Origin: Nautilus pompilius
Taxonomy: Eukaryota > Mollusca > Cephalopoda > Nautilida > Nautilidae
Direction of reading: 5' to 3'
NCBI GenBank assembly: GCA_018389105.1
Contig: JACATO010000654.1
Location: forward strand, 558,001-622,000
DNA: 64,000 bases
The notes under the pieces were generated by a model. The model ran no database searches and had not been told where the DNA came from. It saw only the letters and a program-made list of their open reading frames with translations. Both the position numbers and the translations under genes were made by a program. Shown here piece after piece: positions 63,367 through 64,000 of the stretch; position 1 is the stretch's first letter, and each line of letters opens with the position of its first letter.

Positions 63367-63666
63367 CAACTAAACCAAAAGAATGTCTAAATGCAGAAAC
63401 ACTAGACTTCTCGCTTTTGACATACATTTAGTTACATACTGTATGAGTCTGGTCTCAGTATATTTTAAATGTCCCTCGATAGGGGCAAAGCAATATAAAA
63501 GAATATCGACTAGAACTGCGCCTACTTCCGGTGGTGTGGTCCCCCATCGGACCAGTGTTTGCAGTGGATGTGTAGCCTCGATTTCGTTTCCACTGGAAGT
63601 CGTCATCCTTGTGTTGTATCCAGCCGCAGACGTTGTCCTCAAAGTTACAGTTGAAAGTTCCGTTTA
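10..63666 (-). CDS. Giant multi-MAM-domain extracellular protein, internal part of gene (63 exons)
   Basis: Sixty-three minus-strand exons, each bounded by AG acceptor and GT donor, join into 3,474 codons with no stop or frameshift. The phases match at every junction. The product is 20 MAM domains of about 160-185 residues, each keeping four cysteines, with a Pro/Thr-rich linker after every third domain. MAM domains are known as disulphide-bonded extracellular adhesion or oligomerisation modules (meprins, neuropilins, receptor tyrosine phosphatases, zonadhesin, MALRD proteins), so a secreted or cell-surface structural or adhesive role is inferred. The first exon opens in phase 1 and the last exon ends at a donor nine bases from the window edge, so start, signal peptide and C terminus lie outside. 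No LDLa, EGF or transmembrane region is seen. The family is certain; the biological role and species are not. Confidence 0.95.
1636..3542 (-). CDS. MAM domain 19 (triad 7, position a)
   Basis: Exons A 3399-3542, B 2373-2632, C 1636-1723. A has [28 protein letters not shown] and [11 protein letters not shown] has [38 protein letters not shown] and HGNQGDKW, ending SSYK. C reads [19 protein letters not shown] and ends GICKY. Four cysteines are kept. The A/B intron contains a SINE-like copy. Confidence 0.93.
2790..3165 (+). repeat. SINE-like element, diverged
   Basis: The stretch has a tRNA B-box-like core (agttcgaaactcggtc), then a pyrimidine-rich middle, then a tail with ctaggtaact, accaatgctggtac and cctagacctcaaaactcag. 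The same order of blocks is seen at 13085-13440, 35430-35790 and 44480-44790. It lies in the A/B intron of MAM 19. Ends are approximate. Confidence 0.5.
4192..4275 (-). CDS. Pro/Thr-rich linker exon 5
   Basis: An 84-nt phase 1-1 exon between MAM 18 and MAM 19, encoding [18 protein letters not shown] then PKMLPRSTP. No cysteine. It begins IPP like linker 3. The next upstream intron (2.05 kb) holds the 31-bp minisatellite. Confidence 0.86.
4935..6185. repeat. 31-bp minisatellite (about 40 copies)
   Basis: Tandem units of the form gctgacataatattaacg followed by attttaatcaaaa. Two variants alternate (gatgtaatagcaacg and gacataatattaacg), giving a partly 62-bp higher-order period. It fills most of the intron between linker 5 and the C exon of MAM 18. 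Confidence 0.95.
6326..8284 (-). CDS. MAM domain 18 (triad 6, position c)
   Basis: Exons A 8144-8284, B 7532-7788, C 6326-6410. A has [26 protein letters not shown] and [11 protein letters not shown] has [39 protein letters not shown] and SGSQMNKW; its donor follows HYR rather than the usual FQ. C reads [19 protein letters not shown] and ends KTCV. An NGT site is present in the B exon. The B/C intron contains a long GA-rich tract. Confidence 0.92.
7116..7386. repeat. GA-rich microsatellite tract
   Basis: About 270 bp of imperfect gagaga / gggaga / gagatggga repeats in the B/C intron of MAM 18. The open frames through it (Arg/Glu-Gly on one strand, Ser/Leu-Pro on the other) are a product of the simple repeat. 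Confidence 0.95.
8285..9797. other. Intron between MAM 17 and MAM 18, no recognised feature
   Basis: A 1.5-kb phase-1 intron. The part at 9050-9720 is less AT-rich than the rest and may be an old insertion, but I recognise no domain or terminal repeat in it. Confidence 0.5.
9798..11001 (-). CDS. MAM domain 17 (triad 6, position b), B and C fused
   Basis: Exons A 10858-11001 and BC 9798-10142 (345 nt). A has [27 protein letters not shown] and [13 protein letters not shown] reads [45 protein letters not shown], and then [23 protein letters not shown] without interruption, ending GECPVT. The B/C intron is missing, as in MAM 10. An AT dinucleotide run sits just upstream of the BC acceptor. Confidence 0.93.
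11501..12771 (-). CDS. MAM domain 16 (triad 6, position a)
   Basis: Exons A 12628-12771, B 11953-12212, C 11501-11594. A has [28 protein letters not shown] and [11 protein letters not shown] has [38 protein letters not shown] and KGTIDDSW in place of GNQG..W. C reads [19 protein letters not shown] and ends GCKNVQ, three codons longer than most C exons. Four cysteines are kept. Confidence 0.93.
13085..13440 (+). repeat. tRNA-derived SINE-like element
   Basis: A tRNA-like head with a clear B box (gagttcgaatcccggtc) at about 13132-13150 is followed by a body with ctctttttccaccaacc, tcttggactagctcgcacc and a tail gtccttgaagtctagaggc. The body and tail match the copies at 35430 and 44480 in block order. 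Located in the intron between linker 4 and MAM 16. Confidence 0.65.
13672..13746 (-). CDS. Pro/Thr-rich linker exon 4
   Basis: A 75-nt phase 1-1 exon between MAM 15 and MAM 16, encoding [15 protein letters not shown] then VSPSLRPTW. No cysteine. The donor is C-gtaagt. The acceptor is preceded by a pyrimidine tract (cttctttcag). Confidence 0.85.
14441..15804 (-). CDS. MAM domain 15 (triad 5, position c)
   Basis: Exons A 15664-15804, B 14931-15187, C 14441-14525. A has [26 protein letters not shown] and [12 protein letters not shown] has [39 protein letters not shown] and an NNT site. C reads [19 protein letters not shown] and ends DYCS. The A exon (DWLIGKGKT) closely resembles that of MAM 18 (DWLIGHGKT), the same position in the next triad. 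Confidence 0.93.
16148..18431 (-). CDS. MAM domain 14 (triad 5, position b)
   Basis: Exons A 18282-18431, B 17691-17956, C 16148-16238. A has [22 protein letters not shown] and [12 protein letters not shown] has [44 protein letters not shown] and APFQ. C reads [19 protein letters not shown], with S for the usual G before DIAIDD, and ends GSCSSG. Four cysteines are kept. The B/C intron (1.45 kb) begins with about 115 bp of unique sequence and then the 17.2-kb TGACGTCA minisatellite. Confidence 0.93.
17156..17575. repeat. CT-rich minisatellite with TGACGTCA core
   Basis: About 15 tandem units of roughly 25-31 bp: ctctctctccctctgtac followed by tgacgtcat. The core tgacgtca is a perfect palindrome, with some tgatgtca variants. 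It lies in the B/C intron of MAM 14 and ends in tgcgtaacaactaaat, a flank also seen after the 63-kb array. Confidence 0.95.
19474..21440 (-). CDS. MAM domain 13 (triad 5, position a), B2 fused to C
   Basis: Exons A 21294-21440, B1 20213-20373, B2C 19474-19669. A has [27 protein letters not shown] and [12 protein letters not shown]1 reads [27 protein letters not shown] and stops at a phase-0 donor after LNVYLK. B2C resumes [18 protein letters not shown] and flows into [19 protein letters not shown], ending GHCPS. The B/C intron is therefore missing and an intra-B intron is present, as in MAM 5 and 9 but at a different position. Confidence 0.9.
21748..21822 (-). CDS. Pro/Thr-rich linker exon 3
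   Basis: A 75-nt phase 1-1 exon between MAM 12 and MAM 13. It encodes [17 protein letters not shown] followed by TPSPTPF, without cysteine. It is the most Pro/Thr/Ser-rich of the linkers. Donor gtaagt and acceptor aatacag are consensus. Confidence 0.87.
21957..22190 (-). repeat. tRNA-derived SINE (minus strand)
   Basis: Reading the minus strand, the head has an A-box-like tggcgcagtaggtagcg and a B box ggttcgattccc with the right spacing for a tRNA-derived promoter. A non-tRNA body follows (gaaggccaaaagtcctaaac, gactcgcaacctgg). It cannot be a working tRNA because the acceptor stem does not close. It lies in the intron before linker 3. The 3' end is approximate. Confidence 0.7.
22657..28135 (-). 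CDS. MAM domain 12 (triad 4, position c), fused A and split B
   Basis: The A block sits in the 3' part of exon 27901-28135, directly after MAM 11's C block: [15 protein letters not shown], then KFQW (FDW altered), [12 protein letters not shown]1 is 25961-26095 ([27 protein letters not shown]), B2 is 23415-23530 ([20 protein letters not shown]), C is 22657-22741 ([22 protein letters not shown]). The B1/B2 intron is phase 1 and 2.4 kb, and its donor lies at the edge of a minisatellite. Four cysteines are present. Confidence 0.9.
25321..25957. repeat. GA-rich minisatellite with GACGTC core
   Basis: More than 20 tandem units alternating gatgacgacgtcagtac-acggagagat and ctgacatcagtac-agagagagag, a dimeric period of about 50 bp. 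It is the reverse-orientation relative of the 17-kb and 63-kb arrays. Its last units touch the 5' splice site of the MAM 12 B1 exon at 25961. Confidence 0.95.
26560..26840 (-). pseudogene. Decayed LINE reverse-transcriptase C-terminal fragment
   Basis: Read on the minus strand, the segment shows FYKVVV, then after a small frame slip [18 protein letters not shown] and EVLECSSS. This block order is characteristic of the C-terminal region of non-LTR retrotransposon reverse transcriptases. Several in-frame stops and the frame slip show it is dead. It sits in the A/B intron of MAM 12. The clade cannot be assigned by eye. Confidence 0.6.
27901..29430 (-). CDS. MAM domain 11 (triad 4, position b)
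   Basis: Exons A 29281-29430, B 28377-28630, and the first part of 27901-28135 as C. A has [16 protein letters not shown] and [10 protein letters not shown]. The donor is chosen at SLM-G so that B continues [12 protein letters not shown] in phase 1. B has [21 protein letters not shown] and [12 protein letters not shown] reads [19 protein letters not shown] with last Cys GKCNA and continues without an intron into MAM 12. Confidence 0.92.
28985..29280 (-). other. Open, relatively GC-rich segment following the MAM 11 A exon
   Basis: Directly downstream of the MAM 11 A-exon donor (minus strand) the reading frame stays open for about 100 codons (for example [33 protein letters not shown]) before a stop. 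Composition is more GC-rich than the surrounding introns. It does not resemble a MAM B block. It may be an inserted fragment of another gene or element, or an alternative terminal exon; I do not recognise the sequence. Confidence 0.35.
29730..32554 (-). CDS. MAM domain 10 (triad 4, position a), B and C fused
   Basis: Two exons only: A 32411-32554 and BC 29730-30077 (348 nt). A has [19 protein letters not shown] in place of FDW, and [11 protein letters not shown]. The BC exon acceptor is placed at 30078 (tttgtag): this joins A to B as [14 protein letters not shown] and keeps the frame, whereas the nearer cag would not. BC reads [22 protein letters not shown], then [19 protein letters not shown] and GQCP. 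The A/BC intron is 2.3 kb. Confidence 0.92.
30078..32410. other. Long intron of MAM 10, no recognised feature
   Basis: A 2.3-kb phase-1 intron between the A and BC exons of MAM 10. I see only AT-rich unique sequence, short A and T runs and a small CA run near 31,555. No exon, RNA gene or repeat family is recognised. Confidence 0.6.
32670..34435. repeat. 36-bp minisatellite (about 48 copies)
   Basis: Tandem 36-bp units built from gacgtcgattatagcctc and atctgcacgtaagcatat, with limited point variants (gca/gta cgt, att/ggt/aca). Because 36 is divisible by three and the unit lacks stops, the plus strand stays open for about 600 codons of a 12-residue repeat. It lies inside the intron between linker 2 and MAM 10, antisense to the gene, so it is treated as non-coding. 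The right flank continues into ttgggaattactggtgttgtaac, spread over 34433-34460, which resembles the end of the small inverted-repeat elements at 36-39 kb. Confidence 0.95.
34584..34661 (-). CDS. Pro/Thr-rich linker exon 2
   Basis: A 78-nt phase 1-1 exon between MAM 9 and MAM 10. It encodes about 26 cysteine-free residues ([17 protein letters not shown], then ITSPGPTY). It includes an NIT glycosylation motif. Donor gtaagt and acceptor tttttag are good. It lies between the 36-bp minisatellite intron and an intron with a SINE-like copy. Confidence 0.85.
34915..35034. repeat. CT-rich tract with one TAACGTCAT unit
   Basis: Imperfect ctctct / catctctcccc repeats ending in ccctctgtaataacgtcat-atctctctctctc. 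This looks like a decayed relative of the TGACGTCA minisatellites. In the intron before linker 2. Confidence 0.75.
35430..35790 (+). repeat. tRNA-derived SINE-like element
   Basis: Head with gtggtgagctactgggc and a B-box-like gtgttcgaatcacagtc, then ccaccagccagagacgtag, ctcgcaggtaaccctgg, and a tail of tctctaaacctctgaagtcc. Block order matches the 13-kb copy. A CA-dinucleotide run follows at 35820-35886. Confidence 0.6.
35820..35886. repeat. CA dinucleotide repeat
   Basis: About 65 bp of imperfect (ca)n next to the SINE-like element, in the intron between linker 2 and the MAM 9 B2C exon. Confidence 0.95.
35921..38595 (-). CDS. MAM domain 9 (triad 3, position c), most divergent
   Basis: Exons A 38458-38595, B1 37330-37493, B2C 35921-36101. 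The A exon keeps [14 protein letters not shown] but has LRW where FDW is expected, and lacks the TGP block before GDHTFN. B1 reads [20 protein letters not shown], then breaks at a phase-0 intron after FLVKQ. B2C resumes with [14 protein letters not shown] and passes straight into [18 protein letters not shown], ending QWCR. All four cysteines survive, so the fold is probably kept despite loss of the usual signatures. Confidence 0.88.
36300..36450. mobile_element. Small terminal-inverted-repeat element (MITE-like), copy 1
   Basis: Starts aagttgttacagcacc and ends gatggcttagcaactt, an imperfect inverted repeat. The interior contains gatcgaggctcagag and gacgtcgattttagcctc, the latter nearly identical to the 36-bp minisatellite unit. 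About 151 bp, no coding capacity. In the intron between MAM 9 B1 and B2C. Confidence 0.6.
37859..38050. mobile_element. Small terminal-inverted-repeat element (MITE-like), copy 2
   Basis: Left end aaattattacagcatc, ataattcctaattaaac; right end gtttaattaagaattac, catgctgcaataactt. The ends are clear inverted repeats of each other. The interior has ttgaccctcgatctcgag and agagctcatctacc. In the A/B1 intron of MAM 9. Confidence 0.65.
39156..39327. mobile_element. Small terminal-inverted-repeat element (MITE-like), copy 3
   Basis: Left end aatcattacaccaccag, taattcctaattaaac; right end gcttaattagaaataaatg, atgctgtaacaactt. The interior includes gagaacgaggctcaaagcac, atgtcgtcgattagtgctcg. In the intron between MAM 8 and MAM 9. 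With copies 1 and 2 this defines a local family. Confidence 0.65.
39810..41281 (-). CDS. MAM domain 8 (triad 3, position b)
   Basis: Exons A 41123-41281, B 40479-40741, C 39810-39897. A begins with a short extension (STNNSVV) before [14 protein letters not shown] and VFDW. B has [33 protein letters not shown] and [12 protein letters not shown] reads [19 protein letters not shown], where the usual G-x-G-Y turn is replaced by GVLF, and ends PSCPKP. Four cysteines are kept. The Asn in NNS and in NYT are possible glycosylation sites. Confidence 0.92.
41282..42313. other. Intron between MAM 7 and MAM 8, no recognised feature
   Basis: A 1.0-kb phase-1 intron of AT-rich unique sequence. Nothing else is recognised on either strand. 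Confidence 0.6.
42314..45577 (-). CDS. MAM domain 7 (triad 3, position a)
   Basis: Exons A 45443-45577, B 43630-43901, C 42314-42398. Motifs: [93 protein letters not shown] and SGLCS. The B block departs from consensus (MKT for IET, RGSRG for GNQG) but is intact. The A/B intron (1.5 kb) contains a 22-bp tandem array, GT and AT repeats and a SINE-like copy. Confidence 0.92.
44141..44325. repeat. 22-bp tandem repeat (about 8 copies)
   Basis: Units of gataactgccatcgttccttta with small deletions and substitutions, in the A/B intron of MAM 7. A (gt)n run follows at 44386-44421. Confidence 0.92.
44480..44790 (+). repeat. SINE-like element
   Basis: A decayed tRNA-like head (cctagttagaatcatggtcgg) is followed by ctcccacatctaaaaataac, gcgggtaagtctcgactgg, and a tail ctctagtcctcgaaagtcag. 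The body and tail are shared in order with the 53.7-kb copy. In the A/B intron of MAM 7. Confidence 0.55.
45115..45149. repeat. AT dinucleotide repeat
   Basis: About 35 bp of perfect (at)n in the MAM 7 A/B intron. Confidence 0.97.
45578..46742. other. Intron between MAM 6 linker and MAM 7, no recognised feature
   Basis: A 1.2-kb phase-1 intron. Only homopolymer runs (poly-T near 46,305 and poly-A near 46,690) are evident. Confidence 0.6.
46743..48177 (-). CDS. MAM domain 6 (triad 2, position c) with fused linker
   Basis: Exons A 48040-48177, B 47208-47497, C+linker 46743-46905. A has [14 protein letters not shown] and DDFDW. B is the longest in the window (290 nt): YLYMEP without the PRK...GD pattern, [10 protein letters not shown], and GNSTTVW with an N-glycosylation motif. 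The C exon (163 nt) reads [19 protein letters not shown], last Cys VQKC, and then runs on into a Pro/Thr-rich stretch ([18 protein letters not shown]), so the linker has no exon of its own here. These exons are more GC-rich than their neighbours. Confidence 0.9.
48178..49720. other. Intron between MAM 5 and MAM 6, no recognised feature
   Basis: A 1.5-kb phase-1 intron of AT-rich sequence with a short (ga)n run at 49657-49672. No repeat family or exon is recognised. Confidence 0.6.
49721..51133 (-). CDS. MAM domain 5 (triad 2, position b), B2 fused to C
   Basis: Exons A 50960-51133, B1 50625-50831, B2C 49721-49879. A is longer than usual (174 nt) because about a dozen residues ([11 protein letters not shown]) precede [15 protein letters not shown] is cut by a phase-1 intron after LWTKSG. 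The next exon begins [10 protein letters not shown] and continues without interruption into [19 protein letters not shown], ending GTCAKIL. The normal B/C intron is therefore absent while a new one lies inside B. Four cysteines are retained. Confidence 0.9.
51670..53437 (-). CDS. MAM domain 4 (triad 2, position a)
   Basis: Exons A 53294-53437, B 52658-52917, C 51670-51757. Motifs: [93 protein letters not shown] and GGCQP. Four cysteines are kept. The A exon ends SG followed by a split His codon before GYYF, unlike the usual Gly there. The A/B intron holds the second copy of the 126-bp duplicate; the B/C intron holds the long ATT repeat. Confidence 0.93.
51945..52136. repeat. ATT trinucleotide repeat
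   Basis: About 190 bp of (att)n with a few interruptions, in the B/C intron of MAM 4. The long Leu and Ile open frames across it are artefacts. Confidence 0.97.
53067..53192. repeat. 126-bp perfect duplicate, copy 2
   Basis: Identical by eye, base for base, to 57246-57371. It lies in the A/B intron of MAM 4. It begins gttagcctagatttctac and ends gcggtttcatgaaaaac. Flanks on both sides differ from the other copy. The plus strand is open through it ([17 protein letters not shown]), but no known domain is recognised. Confidence 0.9.
53660..54075 (+). repeat. SINE-like element, GC-rich
   Basis: Shares gcgggta, gtctcgactggttcgcatc, accacggctcgaaagg and the tail ccttaaaagtcaggacgag in order with the 44.5-kb copy. 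The head is poorly preserved, so the start is approximate. In the intron between linker 1 and MAM 4. Confidence 0.5.
54947..55027 (-). CDS. Pro/Thr-rich linker exon 1
   Basis: An 81-nt phase 1-1 exon between MAM 3 and MAM 4. It encodes about 27 residues without cysteine (for example [18 protein letters not shown]), rich in Pro and Thr. The composition fits an extended, possibly O-glycosylated spacer; glycosylation is inference. Acceptor and donor are consensus, and the frame joins MAM 3 (CQ-V) to MAM 4 (TTG-SPGS). Confidence 0.85.
55466..57638 (-). CDS. MAM domain 3 (triad 1, position c)
   Basis: Exons A 57501-57638, B 56360-56622, C 55466-55550. A has [14 protein letters not shown] and DDFDW, the position-c signature (GNC/GDC start and W-x-N). 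B has [29 protein letters not shown] and [11 protein letters not shown], with a possible N-glycosylation site NNT before LW. C reads [19 protein letters not shown] with final Cys NSGCQ. A linker exon follows directly at 54947-55027. The A/B intron carries one copy of the perfect 126-bp duplicate. Confidence 0.93.
57246..57371. repeat. 126-bp perfect duplicate, copy 1
   Basis: Identical to 53067-53192 as far as I can read. It lies in the A/B intron of MAM 3, that is, in the equivalent intron of the adjacent domain. The surrounding intron sequences are not alike. Confidence 0.9.
57639..58906. other. Intron between MAM 2 and MAM 3, no recognised feature
   Basis: A 1.3-kb phase-1 intron. Contains two nearby cacgtga motifs around 58,390-58,410, but no exon or repeat family is recognised. 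Confidence 0.6.
58907..61744 (-). CDS. MAM domain 2 (triad 1, position b), split B exon
   Basis: Four exons: A 61595-61744, B1 61085-61236, B2 59975-60091, C 58907-58997. The B block is interrupted by a phase-0 intron right after GTLNIM; B2 resumes with [12 protein letters not shown] and ends SSPFK. A carries [14 protein letters not shown] and QFDW, typical of position b. C reads [19 protein letters not shown] with the final Cys in DACKTG. The B2/C intron contains the 42-bp array and a SINE-like head. B2 is an exact 117 nt, so skipping it would keep the frame. Confidence 0.9.
59106..59534. repeat. 42-bp minisatellite (about 10 copies)
   Basis: Units of tttttgtgggatttccctg-tagattttaaggaggccccta with few substitutions. 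The plus strand is open because 42 is divisible by three (repeat [14 protein letters not shown]). In the B2/C intron of MAM 2. A (ga)n run precedes it at 59029-59062. Confidence 0.95.
59655..59735 (+). repeat. tRNA-like SINE head
   Basis: gtggtagttggactgctgg and a strong B box gggttcgaatcccggtt, with roughly tRNA spacing. The body typical of the other copies is not obvious after it, so this may be a truncated SINE. It is not a folded tRNA gene. Confidence 0.55.
60092..61084. other. Intron of MAM 2 (B1/B2), no recognised feature
   Basis: A 1.0-kb phase-0 intron interrupting the B block of MAM 2. A short (at)n run lies at 60559-60572. A less AT-rich piece around 60,650-60,900 is open on the minus strand, but I recognise nothing in it. 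Confidence 0.55.
61835..63666 (-). CDS. MAM domain 1 (triad 1, position a)
   Basis: Exons A 63526-63666, B 62219-62478, C 61835-61919 (141+260+85 nt). A opens in phase 1 after an acceptor at 63667, so the preceding exon lies beyond the window. Visible motifs are [10 protein letters not shown], then FQW in place of the usual [48 protein letters not shown] and GDIAIDD, with the last Cys in DGICKG. All four cysteines are present. The A/B intron (1.05 kb) holds a CT-rich TGACGTCA minisatellite. Confidence 0.93.
63001..63362. repeat. CT-rich minisatellite with TGACGTCA core
   Basis: About ten units of tctctctctgtactgacgtca-tctccatc with tgacgtta and tgacgtcac variants, ending ctctctgtaacaactaaac. 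In the A/B intron of MAM 1. Same family and orientation as the 17-kb array, including the right flank. Confidence 0.93.
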
Positions 63667-64000
63667 CTGAAAAAGTACAATAAGATGGCGGTTATCATAA
63701 AAACTGCTTATAAAGAAGGTGCCAGTTTTTCTAGCAATGCACTGTATGACTGCCGTACTGGTGAAGAAAAGCGAAGGACAAAAAGAATATTCCTTTCTCC
63801 CTCCTCCCGTTTAAATGATTTTGTATTTCTGCTAAATAAAATAAGCTTATAGTTGAATAATATTATTTTTTGAAATGTTATTTTTCAAGACCGTGTGGGG
63901 GATGCGAAGCTCAACTAAGTGTTTGCCTTGTTATCCCAGGCACTTCTTATTTACCAAGGCTAACTGCAGAAATTCGTGAGCTGACCCTGTGTACGTGCGA
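63667..64000. other. Partial intron upstream of MAM 1
   Basis: AT-rich sequence with a pyrimidine-rich acceptor (tttttcag) at its gene-proximal end. No further exon is seen before the window edge. Confidence 0.7.

Overview
This window is animal (metazoan) genomic DNA. It is AT-rich, intron-rich and full of microsatellites, minisatellites and tRNA-derived SINE-like repeats. I see one protein-coding gene, on the minus strand, and it runs off both ends of the window. It can be read as 63 exons (63666 down to 10) that join into one uninterrupted frame of 10,422 nt (3,474 codons). It encodes 20 consecutive MAM domains (meprin/A5/PTPmu type, an extracellular adhesion module). No LDL-receptor A, EGF, membrane or signal segment is seen, and neither end of the protein is present. 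The closest family I know is the very large MAM-rich proteins of marine invertebrates (the MALRD/MLRP group), but the species cannot be fixed from the sequence. A lophotrochozoan such as a mollusc is a guess.

Exon logic: each MAM is basically three exons. A carries the first two Cys and the FDW...TGP..DHT region. B carries YIE.S.PR, C..FWYHMYG, LNVY and W...GNQG. C carries VFEG..G....DIAIDD......C. The A/B introns are phase 1, the B/C introns are phase 0, and the inter-domain and linker introns are phase 1. Each MAM is thus a 1-1 module that can be duplicated without breaking frame. Several domains depart from this by fused exons (AB, BC, C+A of the next domain) or by a split B exon.

Higher order: a short Pro/Thr-rich, cysteine-free linker follows every third MAM (after MAM 3, 6, 9, 12, 15 and 18). 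MAMs at the same place in each triad resemble each other. The gene therefore appears to have grown by repeated duplication of a three-MAM-plus-linker cassette. Triads in protein order: 54947-63666, 46743-53437, 34584-45577, 21748-32554, 13672-21440, 4192-12771, and the first two MAMs of a seventh at 10-3542.

The introns hold large tandem arrays: a 31-bp unit at 4.9-6.2 kb, a 36-bp unit at 32.7-34.4 kb, a 42-bp unit at 59.1-59.5 kb, and CT/GA-rich arrays carrying a TGACGTCA palindrome at 17.2, 25.3 and 63.0 kb. They also hold small terminal-inverted-repeat elements at 36-39 kb, tRNA-derived SINE-like copies, a decayed LINE fragment at 26.6-26.8 kb, and a perfect 126-bp duplicate in two neighbouring introns. 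No second gene, rRNA, functional tRNA or CRISPR was found.
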